Made by a program: the position numbers and the translations under genes. From Streptomyces sp. 3214.6 (GTDB lineage: Bacteria > Actinomycetota > Actinomycetes > Streptomycetales > Streptomycetaceae), in the NCBI RefSeq assembly GCF_900129855.1, contig NZ_LT670819.1, positions 1,302,001 through 1,366,000 on the forward strand: DNA of 64,000 nucleotides, written 5' to 3'. The notes below the pieces were generated by a model. It was not told the origin of the DNA. It saw only the letters and a list, made by a program, of their open reading frames with translations, and did not search any database. Of this stretch, positions 1 through 8,893 are shown one piece after another (positions within the stretch are counted from its first letter, which is position 1; each line of letters starts with the position of its first letter).

Positions 1-201
1 TGGGCTCACACGTCCCAGTCTCCAGGTGTCCATGATCAAGCGGAAGCTTCACCTCCCAAGCTCACCCTTGAACAAGCGGATCTCGCACGTCACATGCACG
101 CTGCGAGCCACCCTGCCCCCAGCATCGCCGCCATGCTCGAGGTCGCGACATCGACCATCTACCGCCTCGTACGGCAGCTCCCGGACGCCGTCGAGGACTG
201 A
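1..201 (+). pseudogene. 3' end of a resolvase/invertase-type recombinase (HTH domain only)
   Basis: Frame 1 is open from the window edge to a TGA at 199-201. It encodes LTLEQADLARHMHAA, then SIAAMLEVATSTIYRLVRQL, which is the C-terminal helix-turn-helix (HTH_7) layout of serine resolvases and DNA invertases. The catalytic domain lies outside the window, so it is not possible to tell whether the gene is intact upstream. It is the first of many recombination genes in the left 18 kb. Confidence 0.55.
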
Positions 202-233
202 CGGCCAGCACACCACCCCTTTCGAGGAGGGGC

Positions 234-782
234 TCAAGCGGATGGTGTGACCAGGGACCACACACCGAACCACTGTTCGGCACCCCACTCCTCGAACCGT
301 TGCACCTCGGTGAACCCCAGTTTCGCCGCGAGGCGCATCGAGCGGTCGTTGGCGGTCTGAGTGCAGAGCACCACCGGCTCGCCGGGAAGCGCATCGGCGA
401 ACCAGCCGAGCGCCGCCGCGCACGCCTCAGCGGCGTACCCGCATCCCCACGCCTCCGGCAGGAACATGTAGCCGAGCTCGGCCTCCCCGGCATCCGGGCG
501 GACGTGCCCTGGACGCTCCGCGTCGCGCCGATCGAGCGTAGTCGTACCGATCATCACTCCGTCGAGATCGATCACGAAAAGGCCAGGACGCCGCCCGGGC
601 ACCTCAGGTACCGCGCGTTCGAGCTCGTCACGGGGTCGAGGGCCACCGAGGTAGGTGCGCACCTCCGGCGAGGCGAACAACTCGATGAACGCCGCACGGT
701 CCCGGGCCTCGGACTCGCGGAGCACGAGCCGCTCGGTCTTGATCGGGGCCGGCGGCCAGGCGACGGACCCTAATTCAGTCAT
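234..782 (-). CDS. GNAT family N-acetyltransferase (RimJ/RimL-like)
   Basis: A 182-residue protein beginning MTELGSVAWPPAPIKTERL. It has the RimJ/RimL pattern: an N-terminal TERLVLRESEARD strand, an acetyl-CoA loop near EAWGCGYAAEAC, and the late RLAAKLGFTE helix with F/W residues behind it. It should transfer acetyl from acetyl-CoA to an amine, but the substrate (antibiotic, protein N-terminus or metabolite) cannot be read from sequence. The ATG at 782 is preferred because the 13 upstream in-frame codons are Arg-rich and unlike the family. It stands alone between mobile-element debris. Confidence 0.8.
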   Translation of the reverse strand: MTELGSVAWPPAPIKTERLVLRESEARDRAAFIELFASPEVRTYLGGPRPRDELERAVPEVPGRRPGLFVIDLDGVMIGTTTLDRRDAERPGHVRPDAGEAELGYMFLPEAWGCGYAAEACAAALGWFADALPGEPVVLCTQTANDRSMRLAAKLGFTEVQRFEEWGAEQWFGVWSLVTPSA

Positions 783-1255
783 GGCGGGCAACCTATCGCG
801 CGCCCGCAAACGCGCTTTCACAACTCACGGACAAAGCCACGGCTCCTCGGCGTCAGATACCGCTGAAGATTCGGCGACGTGAAGCTCAGAAGGTCACACA
901 GGTGACGAACCAAGCTCCCGCAGATAATAGGGCGTTATCTGCGGGGCGACTTCAAAGGGGTCCGGCCCCCGACACTCCGTCAGCTGCCCACCAGGGCCGA
1001 CAGATCCTTAGCGCCGGTTTTCGTTCCGATGTTCCTCAACCCCCAGATACGGCTGGAAGGGATAGCGGGGTGTTGAGAGACTCCAGAGACTCGTGGTGGA
1101 CTCTGTCGTGAGCGTATCCAGGTAGGTCCTGAGCAAGGGTGACGCGGTCTGCCGCTGGGGCTCACCAGTACCAGCGCACAGCAACTCCATGATCAGCAGA
1201 GCCCGCCCGCCGTGTCGCCAACCCGCCGAGTCCATGACCTTACTGGCAGAGGCTC
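783..1255. other. Non-coding stretch with an 11-bp inverted repeat
   Basis: No reading frame here looks like a real protein; the short open frames are Arg/Ser-rich without family motifs. The notable structure is a perfect dyad at 917-945 with arms CCCGCAGATAA and TTATCTGCGGG around a 7-nt loop. It could be a terminator-like hairpin or a recombination/operator site left by the resolvase element to the left. There is no U-tract to settle a terminator role. Confidence 0.4.
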
Positions 1256-2350
1256 TTACCAAGCGATCCGGATGTATCCGTTACCGCCCTTTCCTCCGTC
1301 GCCGCCATGTTCTCCATCCCCGCCCTTCGTCCCCGGACCGGGCTCGCTGCCGGAGAGACCGGAGCGACTTCCACCGCGGCCTCCCCATCCGCCCTTTCCT
1401 CCTGCGCCGCCCTCGCCACCGACGCCAATACTCTGTGGGGGCCGGACCGATCCGCTGACCTGCTTCGCTCCAGCACCACCGGCACCACCAACGCCCGCCG
1501 CTCCACCCTCGCCTCCAGTGGAGCTGGTGGCTACTGGGTACCCGCGCGAGCCGCGCTCCCCGGCCGTCCCGGTCTGCCCGGCACTCCCGTCCTGTCCCAA
1601 CTTTCGTTCCTTCAATTGGGATTGGCGCTCAGGGGCACATCCCGTCAACGCGCCACCACCAGATCCGCCGGAACCGGGATCGCCCACACGGCCGCCAGCT
1701 CCACCATCGCCACCATCAGCGCCACCACCGGAACCCCCAGTACCTCCAACACCGTTTCCGCCCCAGCCCCCACCATCCGCGGCCGCTAGGAAACCGCCGA
1801 AATCAGAACTTCCGCCGGGTTGTCCGAGTGTCCCGCGGACTCCGTCACGACCAGAAGCGCCTCCCCTCGCAGAAGTATGAATAATCGAGCCGGACGCCCC
1901 CGCTCCCCCGGATCCGCCCACTCCTCCATCGCGCGATCCAGGTCCCATCGAACCGCCCTCACCGACGAACACCCGGTAAGTCTGACCAGGATTGACAGTG
2001 ACACGGCAATGAACATAAGCACCGGAGCCCCCGCCGCCACCACCAATACCGCCAGCCCCTCCTCCTCCGCCACCACCGGGGCCACCAACTTGGTAGCCGG
2101 CTCCCCCTCCTCCGCCGCCTCCCGATCCGGCACCACCGCCGCTGCCGCCTCCACCCGCACCCCAGAGGTAGACGTCGACCTCACTGACTCCAGACGGCAC
2201 CGTGAAGGTGTGGTCGCCCGGAACGTCATACACCGTCTCGCCTGCGGCATGCGCAGGCACCCCAGCCGCCAGACTCACCCCCATCAGGGTTGCCAGCACC
2301 GTAGCGGCCACAGCCGCCCGGGACAGAGGACCAGGAACGCCCAATTCCAT
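1256..2350 (-). CDS. Secreted glycine-rich repeat protein
   Basis: A 364-residue protein with a clear Sec signal peptide: a hydrophobic core around residues 12-30 and cleavage likely after VPAHA. A short beta-rich segment follows (VYDVPGDHTFTVPSGVSEVD), then several hundred residues of Gly-rich, Ala/Ser-containing repeats. It ends GGNGYIRIAW, an ending common in Gly-rich envelope and tail-fibre-like proteins. Around residues 112-130 is a non-repetitive segment (YVHCRVTVNPGQTYRVFVGE). It is probably an extracellular structural or adhesive protein; no enzymatic motif is visible. It has no operon partner. Confidence 0.65.
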   Translation of the reverse strand: MELGVPGPLSRAAVAATVLATLMGVSLAAGVPAHAAGETVYDVPGDHTFTVPSGVSEVDVYLWGAGGGGSGGGAGSGGGGGGGAGYQVGGPGGGGGGGAGGIGGGGGGSGAYVHCRVTVNPGQTYRVFVGEGGSMGPGSRDGGVGGSGGAGASGSIIHTSARGGASGRDGVRGTLGQPGGSSDFGGFLAAADGGGWGGNGVGGTGGSGGGADGGDGGAGGRVGDPGSGGSGGGALTGCAPERQSQLKERKLGQDGSAGQTGTAGERGSRGYPVATSSTGGEGGAAGVGGAGGAGAKQVSGSVRPPQSIGVGGEGGAGGKGGWGGRGGSRSGLSGSEPGPGTKGGDGEHGGDGGKGGNGYIRIAW

Positions 2351-2568
2351 TACTTATACCCCTCTTCGGAATAGCGGACAGCCCAACGGATCCTGTCCAG
2401 TGATCGCCCTCCCAATCAGGACGTCACACTGATTCACCGGTGCGGGTGATAAGACGCGCACTCGGGGCCCTAAAGTTTCGCCGCTACGCTACGCGGCGGT
2501 AGCTTGGCTGGTCGGGGTGCTGGGGGGAATAGGGCGGTTGTGGCCTGGGCTGCGGTGATGCCGGTTGG

Positions 2569-2982
2569 CTCGGCGAGCGGAATACCACCCTCGCCTCCTG
2601 CGGCCAGATCGACGTCGACGCCTGGTGGGCCGAGAACAGCGAGCACGGCCGCAACTGTTCGAGGGCCTTCCTCAACTGGGCCATGCAGAGCCGCCATTGC
2701 CGATGCTCGCTCTCCATACCCGCGATGAAGGCCACCCGACGAGCCGCGCTGAGCGAAGACGAACGCCTGGACGCCCTCGGCCGGCTGCTGACCGATTAGG
2801 ACACACCGAAAACCTCCGCGTCGTCGGCGTCGTCGTGTTCCTCTACGCACAAACCCTCACCCGGATCCGGATCGTCCGGCTCACCGTCGACGACGTGGTG
2901 CGCGACGGACAAGCGGTGCCTCTGCGGCTCGGGGAACCGGCCTCCCCCATCCCCGAGCCGGCCGCTTCCCTGCTGGAGGGCA
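2569..2982 (+). pseudogene. Decayed tyrosine recombinase, fragment A
   Basis: One frame reads TLASCGQIDVDAWWAENSEH, then RAFLNWAMQSRHC and LSEDERLDALGRLLTD, up to a TAG at 2797-2799. From about 2811 a second frame continues the same protein with VVVFLYAQTLTRIRIVRLTV and PLRLGEPASPIPEPAASLLEG. These are the arm/core-domain blocks of the phage-type integrases common in Streptomyces. An in-frame stop plus a frame change make it a pseudogene. It breaks off at about 2982, where another integrase relic begins on the opposite strand. Confidence 0.7.
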
Positions 2983-2983
2983 G

Positions 2984-3526
2984 TTCGTCAGCCCGAGCCC
3001 CGGTGGACACCCAGGCCGCGAGCAGGGCGCGGTCCCGGTTGTACTTCAACGCGGCGAACAGCGCGTTGAACAACTCGTCCGGGATGCGGCGCGGGAGCTT
3101 CTTGGGCACCCGCGGCCGGTAGCGGCCCTGCCGTTGGTGCCGGAACGGCTCCAACGGGTTGTGGTGGATGTTGGCCCGGCCCCGGCGGAAGCGGTCCAGC
3201 GGGAACGGATTGATGATCGGCCCGGAGCCCTCGTCAAGGTGGAAGTCATAGAAGGACCGCAGCACAGTCTCGCTGTGCACACGCGTGCTGGGCGCGTACT
3301 TCCGGCCCGGCGTCGGCTTGCCCGTCACCGGATTCGGCGTTCCCGGCTCGGCCCGCTGCGCTCCCGCCGACCTGGTCGCGGGGACGGTCATGCCCCGGCG
3401 CTGATACCGCCAGTGGACACGGACCGGCTTGTCCGCCGGCTGGAGCCAGCGGGCGAAGTCCCGTGCCTCTGCGCGGGTCGCCCGGTCCCAGGCGACGTCG
3501 ACCGCCCACAGGAACCTTCTCTGCAT
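2984..3526 (-). pseudogene. Decayed tyrosine recombinase, fragment B
   Basis: A recognisable integrase segment runs from RRFLWAVDVAWDRATRAEA through VLRSFYDFHLDEGSGPIINP, NPLEPFRHQRQGRYRPRVPK and RALLAAWVSTGARADEL. This is the SAM-like arm domain and the start of the catalytic domain, up to the first catalytic Arg region (TGARADEL). The rest of the catalytic domain (HxxR, Tyr) is missing because homology stops at fragment A of the opposite strand. The sequence upstream of 3526 is unlike the family, so the 5' end is also lost. Confidence 0.7.
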
Positions 3527-3664
3527 CAAGTCAAGCGAGGCGATCGCGGAGGTAATCTTCCTCGGACGGCTGCGCTGCGTGAAACTCCGCGAGGGAGAAT
3601 GTTCGGCATGACGACTTGACGAGCACCGGCCGGGCGAGAGTGATGGCGAGAGGTAGGGAACTGA

Positions 3665-4018
3665 AGCACGGTCCCGGACGGTGATCGACGGGTCTGTGCC
3701 ACTTGCAGAACACCCGTCTGCTCGTATCAGTATCGCGTCCATCCGCCCGAGTCCTCCAACTTCGAGCGCTGCATCGGGCTCGCCTGGTGTCCCAGTTGCA
3801 TGGTCTACTCCGGCAACATGGTCTACGTTCCGCGGCAGCAAGTCCTGGTCGACCTCCTCGCCTCTCTTCCTCCTCAGCAGCGCGAGCGGCTTCTACGTTC
3901 GGAAACGCGAGTGATCGAGTTCCTGGACCGCCAGGCCCGAGGCGGCAGAGGTAAGGGACGACGGCTGGCCGCGATCAGGAGGAGGCGCTTATGCGTGCTC
4001 CTTGCCGCAGCACAGTGA
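3665..4018 (+). pseudogene. CxxC-containing small protein, probably missing its start
   Basis: The open frame reads VCATCRTPVCSYQYRVHPPE, then FERCIGLAWCPSCMVYSGNM, then VLVDLLASLPPQQRERLLRSE. Paired cysteines suggest a zinc ribbon followed by a helical segment; I recall similar unnamed proteins in Streptomyces. There is no start codon between the upstream stop (3662-3664) and the ATG at 3800, which lies beyond the cysteines. The gene is therefore probably 5'-truncated, and its C-terminus turns Arg-rich and atypical. Function unknown. Confidence 0.4.
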
Positions 4019-4240
4019 GCTGTCTCCGTCCTGAAGTTGCAGTCAGGCTGTGCGCAGTCAGGCGGCGGCATTCACTAGCCTCGATATTTCGTGACGGGTC
4101 ATCAGCTCTGCTGGAGACCCGTTCCCCCTTGTCATGGGAGGTGCGGGCAGGCGGGTGGCCCGGCTGTCGCGACGGGTGGGCGCCGGCTTCCACGGTTCCG
4201 GAGGACTTCGAATGCTCATCGGGACGGTGATCGCTGCTGG

Positions 4241-5668
4241 TTAGCCGGGGTTCGGGAGCGCGTCGAGGCGTTCGATCGCGGCGGTGATGACATCGGTCCA
4301 GGGCCAGTGCTGCGCGAAGCGCAGGTAACGGCGGCGGCCGGTGGTGATCAGGTGAGCAGCGGCGGAGAAGAGCCGCAGCCGTATCCGGCGGGGCTCCCAG
4401 AGGCGGGCTTTGCCGGTCAGGGCGAGCAGGGGCAGCCAGGCCAGCAGCTCAAGGGCGAGCTGGACTATCTCCAGCCAGATCCGGTTCTGCGCGGTGTCAT
4501 GCAGGGGCAGGTTGGTCAGGCCGGTGGTGCGGGCGGCGCGGATGCGGTCCTCGGCCCGCGCCCGCAGGCGGTGGCGCAGCTCCAGCTTCGCGATCGGGGC
4601 GTCGGCTGTGTTGGTGGCGAAGCAGGTCAGCCGATGGCCCTCGGCGTCGGTGAAGCGCAACTGGGCGCTGGGGTGCGGACGTTCCTTGCGAACGATCAGC
4701 CGCATCCCCTTCGGCCAGCCGTGAAGCACGTCGCCGGCCAGCTCGGCGACCCAGGCGCCGTCGCGGATCTGGCCGTCGGACTCGATCGCCGGGGTCCAGG
4801 CGGAGGCCGGCGCCTTGAGCACGGTGGCGTGGATGGCGTCGGTGATGGTCATGCCGACCGAGTACGACAGCCATCGGCCACGCTGGGCGAGCCAGGCCAG
4901 GAACTCGTGCGTACCGCCGCCGGAATCGCAGCGGATGAGAGTCTGCCGCCCGCGTCGATACCGCTTGGGCAGCTGGGCCAGGGCCATTCGCGTGGCCTCG
5001 ATGTGATCGGCGGCGGTGTTGCTCCCGGCATTCCCCGGCCGCAGCAGCGCAGCCACCGGCTCCCCGCTCCCACCCGGGCCGTGGTCGACGAACGCCATCA
5101 GCGGGTGATGGCCATACGTCCTCTTCCAGGTCGCGGCGGCGTCCTGCTTGTCGGAGTGCGCGATGACCAGCACTCCGTCGATGTCCACGACCACCTGCCC
5201 GCCCGCGTCCGGTGCCGCCTTGCCCGCCAGCTGCCACACCCGCTCGCGAACTTCGGCCCGCGCGGCCCGGATCGCGGACAGGGACCGCTGCCCAGCCGCG
5301 GCCAGGACATCGACCAGCCGGGAAACCGTCGGGTCCGAGGCCACCGGACCAAACACTCCAGGCTCCGCCCGGAGCATGCCGACATCGGCCAAGCAGTCGC
5401 CGCCCAGCGCGGTCGCGAGCGCCACATCCAGCAGGATCTTGCCCGGGTCGTGCACCGCCCGCGGCTTGCGCCATGTCTCCAGCGCCGAAGAGATCGCGCG
5501 ATACAGTCCGGTCTTGCTGGCAGTCTCGACGAGCAACACCGCGCCGGCTTGGCCGACGACGCCGCGACCGCCGCCCTCGACGCGGACACGGGGGTAGGAC
5601 CCGATACGCTGCTTCACCTGGAAAGTGCCTCCGAATCCCGTGCGAACAAGGACCTCGATAATCCTCAT
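4241..5668 (-). CDS. IS1380-family transposase
   Basis: A 475-residue DDE transposase. The first catalytic Asp lies in VVVDIDGVLVIAHSDKQDAA, the second in LIRCDSGGGTHEFLAW, and the Glu is probably in RIWLEIVQLALELL. Around residues 380-390 is the RAEDRIRAARTTGLTNLPLH block typical of IS1380 actinobacterial elements. The length matches full family members and the frame is uninterrupted, so it may still be active. I compared both flanks for terminal inverted repeats and found only a weak AATGC match, so the element ends are not assigned. Confidence 0.85.
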   Translation of the reverse strand: MRIIEVLVRTGFGGTFQVKQRIGSYPRVRVEGGGRGVVGQAGAVLLVETASKTGLYRAISSALETWRKPRAVHDPGKILLDVALATALGGDCLADVGMLRAEPGVFGPVASDPTVSRLVDVLAAAGQRSLSAIRAARAEVRERVWQLAGKAAPDAGGQVVVDIDGVLVIAHSDKQDAAATWKRTYGHHPLMAFVDHGPGGSGEPVAALLRPGNAGSNTAADHIEATRMALAQLPKRYRRGRQTLIRCDSGGGTHEFLAWLAQRGRWLSYSVGMTITDAIHATVLKAPASAWTPAIESDGQIRDGAWVAELAGDVLHGWPKGMRLIVRKERPHPSAQLRFTDAEGHRLTCFATNTADAPIAKLELRHRLRARAEDRIRAARTTGLTNLPLHDTAQNRIWLEIVQLALELLAWLPLLALTGKARLWEPRRIRLRLFSAAAHLITTGRRRYLRFAQHWPWTDVITAAIERLDALPNPG

Positions 5669-5762
5669 TCTCGCTGGTCAGAGGCATTTTCCGCGTTCGT
5701 GATCACGATCCGGACAGCCCGCCACGCGAACGCCCGAGACCAGAGCCCGGTGTCGGGATCGG

Positions 5763-6644
5763 TCAGTCGTGGGGTTTGCCGAACTCTTCGATCAGCACGG
5801 GATACTGCTCCCCACCGTGTCCGGCGGCGATCGAACGGTCGGCCATCGCCTTGATCAGCTTCGGCAGTTCGGCGTTGACACCCACCGCCTCGCTCTCCTC
5901 GATCAGGTGTGCCATCGCCCGCGCGTCGGTCTCCAGAGCCGATACCTCGGCCGGGAAGGAGCCGCTGTCGATCTGCTTGGCGTACCCAGGCAGCCATTCG
6001 GCCACACCGCCGGCGATCTGCTGCGCAAACGGCGCATACGTTGCGGCGTCAACACCGGCCGTCCTGAGCAGGGCAGTGCCCTGGAGCCAGGCGTTCAGGA
6101 CGCTCCACATCATGGCCAGGCCGGCCACGTCGTACAGGGACGCCAGCCCATGGTCCGCACCGAGGTAGGTGACGGTGCCGAGCGCGTCGAGGGTTGACTT
6201 GTGTGCCTCGAAGTCCGACTGCGGCCCGCTGTGCAGAATCACCGCCTCGGCGGTCCCGATCCCCGACGGGATGGCCATGATGGCGCCGTCCAGGTAACGC
6301 GCGCCGCGCTGCTCGGCCCACTGGGCGGCCTCCCGGGCCTGGGCCGAGTCGCCCGAGGTCAGGTTGATCAACATCGTGCCGTCCAGCTCGATATCGCTCG
6401 CGCCGAGCAGCTCGTGCATGGCCTGGTAGTCGGTGACGCAGATGACCGTCAGGGAACCTGCCTTGAGCGCGTCACCAACCGTCGGCGCCAGCCGCGCACC
6501 CTCGGCCACCAACTGGTCGGCCTTGGAGGTCGTTCGGTTCCACACGGTTGTGGGATGCCCGGCTTTCAAGAACGCGTCGGCGAGTGCCTGGCCCATCCGT
6601 CCGAGTCCGATGACTGTCACGGGTGTATCGGGTTTGTTGTTCAT
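5763..6644 (-). CDS. Imine-reductase-like NAD(P)-dependent oxidoreductase
   Basis: A 293-residue beta-hydroxyacid-dehydrogenase superfamily enzyme. The N-terminal Rossmann fold has VTVIGLGRMGQALADAFLKAG, followed by TTVWNRTTSKAD. The central helix that carries the catalytic Lys in hydroxyisobutyrate dehydrogenases reads GLASLYDVAGLAMMW here, with Asp in that position. This is the arrangement seen in imine reductases. It probably reduces a cyclic or exogenous imine with NADPH. The ATG at 6644 starts right at the Rossmann strand. It is divergent from the MerR gene, 49 bp away, which probably controls it. Confidence 0.75.
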   Translation of the reverse strand: MNNKPDTPVTVIGLGRMGQALADAFLKAGHPTTVWNRTTSKADQLVAEGARLAPTVGDALKAGSLTVICVTDYQAMHELLGASDIELDGTMLINLTSGDSAQAREAAQWAEQRGARYLDGAIMAIPSGIGTAEAVILHSGPQSDFEAHKSTLDALGTVTYLGADHGLASLYDVAGLAMMWSVLNAWLQGTALLRTAGVDAATYAPFAQQIAGGVAEWLPGYAKQIDSGSFPAEVSALETDARAMAHLIEESEAVGVNAELPKLIKAMADRSIAAGHGGEQYPVLIEEFGKPHD

Positions 6645-6693
6645 GGCAGCATCGTCAACGTTGATACCGGTCTGAAGGTCAAGTGAGGTTTCG
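6645..6693. promoter_or_regulatory. MerR-type divergent promoter/operator
   Basis: The 49-bp gap between the imine-reductase-like gene and the MerR gene contains, read toward the reductase, a TTGACC box and a GACGAT-like -10 about 19-20 bp apart. A partial dyad around a central ACCGGT lies between them. Over-long spacers with a dyad inside are the hallmark of MerR-activated promoters. Arm matches are only partial (about 6 of 11), so the exact operator is uncertain. Confidence 0.45.
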
Positions 6694-7101
6694 ATGCGGA
6701 TCGGGGAACTGAGTCGTCGGACGGGCGTCAACGCCCATCAGTTGCGTTACTACGAGGCCCAGGGCCTGCTGGAGGCAGACCGCCGCGCGAACGGATACCG
6801 CGAGTACGACGAGAACGCCGTGCTGCGGGTGAAGCAGATCCGGCACCTGCTCGGCGCCGGTTTGTCCTCTGAGGACATTGCGTACCTGCTGCCCTGTGCG
6901 GTCGGAGAGGCCCCGGAGCTGCTCGGGTGTCCCGAGTTGCTGGCCGCGATGCGGTCACGGCTGCAGCGACTGGACGATCAGATGGAGAGGCTCGCTCAAT
7001 CCCGCGACGCTCTTGCCGTCTACATCGATGCGGCCGAGCGGATGGGCAACGAGAGCTACCCACCCTTTGACGATGCTGACCAGGAGCCCGTCCCCGCCTG
7101 A
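6694..7101 (+). CDS. MerR family transcriptional regulator
   Basis: A 135-residue protein beginning MRIGELSRRTGVNAHQLRYY, the winged-helix HTH of MerR proteins. It continues with the second helix pair (ANGYREYDENAVLRVKQIRH) and a long C-terminal dimerisation coiled coil with RLQRLDDQMERLAQSRDAL. The C-terminal effector region is short and has only one Cys (GCPELL), so an organic ligand is likelier than a metal. It is divergent from the imine-reductase-like gene and probably distorts the shared promoter to activate it. Confidence 0.85.
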   Translation: MRIGELSRRTGVNAHQLRYYEAQGLLEADRRANGYREYDENAVLRVKQIRHLLGAGLSSEDIAYLLPCAVGEAPELLGCPELLAAMRSRLQRLDDQMERLAQSRDALAVYIDAAERMGNESYPPFDDADQEPVPA

Positions 7102-7355
7102 GCAGCCGGGGTGCCTCGTCGTGCGGAACCGTCTCGACCAACAGCACCCGCCGGCCTGCGAGACCACCGCCGACGCCCCGGCCTGGACACGAACACGCGG
7201 AGACAGAGCACCACGCTTCACCTGGTGAGTGACTTCTTTCCCGCGGTGGACGGAGCCTTCGAAAAGTCCCATCTTCCCAGGTCAGGAGCACTCTCTACCC
7301 ATTTAATGAGCATCCGGGACGCCCAACACCGTGAAAGCCTCAGGCCAGTGCCACA

Positions 7356-8489
7356 TCAGGCAACGTTGGCCCTGTCGACGACCGCGCGGAGGCGCTGGTC
7401 GTCGGCATGGCGGTTTCGCCAGATGATGTAGCGGCGGATCATGCTGCCCTGCTCTTTGTGGGAGGCGTGGTCGGTGCCGTCGAGGGTGAAGTACCGCAGG
7501 GCGGTGAACTGGGCCTCGATCCGGTTCAGCCAGGAGGAGTTCGTCGGCGTGTAGGCGATCTCAACGTTGTTGGCCGCGGCCCAGGTGCCGACCCGCTGGC
7601 AGCGTTTCGTGGTCAGGTGCGGGAAAAAGTTGTCGCAGACGATCGCGATCCGCACCGTCGGGGGGTAGAGGGTGCGCAGGTAGCGGCAGAACTGCAGGAA
7701 CTCTGTCCGCCTCTTGACCGGTTTGATGTGGCCGTAGAGCTTGTTCATGGCCAGGTCCAGGGCAGCGAACAGGTGCCGGACTCCGCCGTAGCGGTTGTAG
7801 GTGGCCCGGCGCCTGCGGCGCGGATCGCGAGCAGGGTCTTTGTGCCTGCCGCCGCGTTCGGCCCATTGCCGTCCGGGGTGCGGCATCAGGTTGAGTGGAC
7901 CGAACTCGTCCATGCAGAAGACGACTTCGGGTTCGCCGTCCTCGGTATGACCTCGCCGTCGGCGATTGCGTAGAGGTGTTCGACGCGGGCCTTCTTGGCC
8001 GCGTAGTCGGGGTCGCGGGAGGTTTTCCAGGTCTTCAGGCGTTGAAAGGAGACGCCTTCCTCGCGGAGCAGGATGCGTAGGCCCTCGTGGCTGATGTCGT
8101 CGACCACCCCCTCGGCGACCAGGAAGTCGGCCAGTTTGGTCAGGTTCCAGGTCGAGAACGGCAGGTCGTGCTCGGTCGGCTTGGACTTGGCGATCTTCTT
8201 GATCTCGCGGCCCTCGGGCAGCGTGAAGGTCTTCGGCCGGCCACCGGAGTACTTGGGGTAGAGCGAGTCGAAGCCGTCGGCATTGAAGTTGTGGATCACG
8301 TCGCGGACCCGGTCGTCGCTGGTGAACGACACCTCGGCAATCTTCGCTGCCAGCATGCCCTGCGCGGACAGCGGCACCATCTGCGCGCGCCGCCAGGTCA
8401 CCACGGAGCCCGTGCCTCTGCGGACTACCGCAGTAACCGCCGGCCCTCGTCGTCATCGATCTCGCGAACACGCACTCGTTCTGCCACCC
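7356..8489 (-). pseudogene. IS630-family transposase, broken by two frameshifts
   Basis: The protein can be followed in three frames. A GTG start near 8489 gives VAERVRVREIDDDEGRRLLR, then a shift near 8427. The middle part (8404 to about 7950) has VVTWRRAQMVPLSAQGM and the HTH region GGRPKTFTLPEGREIKKIA. One lost base near 7945 then leads into VVFCMDEFGPLNL (first catalytic Asp), IAIVCDNFFPHLTTKR (second) and NSSWLNRIEAQFTALRYF (Glu). All three acidic residues remain, but two frameshifts make it almost certainly inactive; programmed frameshifting at two sites is unlikely. Confidence 0.8.
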
Positions 8490-8527
8490 GTAAAGCTTGG
8501 CGGCCCGATGCCGCCGGAACGTCATGT

Positions 8528-8893
8528 TCAGGAGGCGTCGTTGGAGTTGGCCGCCAGCGTCTTGCCTGCGATTCCCGACCGGGTGACGCCGTCGACTGCC
8601 ACACAGATACCGAAGACACGATCGTGGCTGGTCCAGCCGTTGACACGGCCACGGTTATTGCTGATCTGCACCCGCTTCCTGGCGAGGTCCACAGACGACA
8701 CCAAGTGCAAGTAGACCGTCCCAGCGACACGGGCGAGGACAATGTCCCCGACCTCCAACTTCGACGGGTCGACCGGAGCAATGACCACCTGCTGCCGACT
8801 ACGTATCAGCGGGACCATCGAGGAGCCGCTGGGCCGGAACGCCACGGTGGCCCCGCCAGCAATCCTGCCTGCCACTGCATCCAATGCACCCAT
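8528..8893 (-). CDS. S24/S26-like protein without an obvious catalytic Lys
   Basis: A 121-residue protein with the GxSM box of LexA/signal-peptidase-like serine peptidases (FRPSGSSMVPLIRSRQQVVI) followed by LEVGDIVLARVAGTVYLHLV. In active members a Lys follows the second strand; here that position holds His/Leu, so the Ser-Lys dyad looks incomplete. It ends with NNRGRVNGWTSHDRVFGICV. Similar small cytosolic proteins occur widely in Streptomyces. It lies inside the 25-bp inverted repeats of the IS630-like element, either as cargo or because the element grew around it. Confidence 0.6.
   Translation of the reverse strand: MGALDAVAGRIAGGATVAFRPSGSSMVPLIRSRQQVVIAPVDPSKLEVGDIVLARVAGTVYLHLVSSVDLARKRVQISNNRGRVNGWTSHDRVFGICVAVDGVTRSGIAGKTLAANSNDAS

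Noticed and set aside
4200..5700. Terminal inverted repeats of the IS1380-like element
   Set aside because: Only a short AATGC match between the flanks; not convincing.
4091..5854. 587-codon plus-strand frame over the IS1380 transposase
   Set aside because: Shadow of a clear DDE transposase on the other strand.
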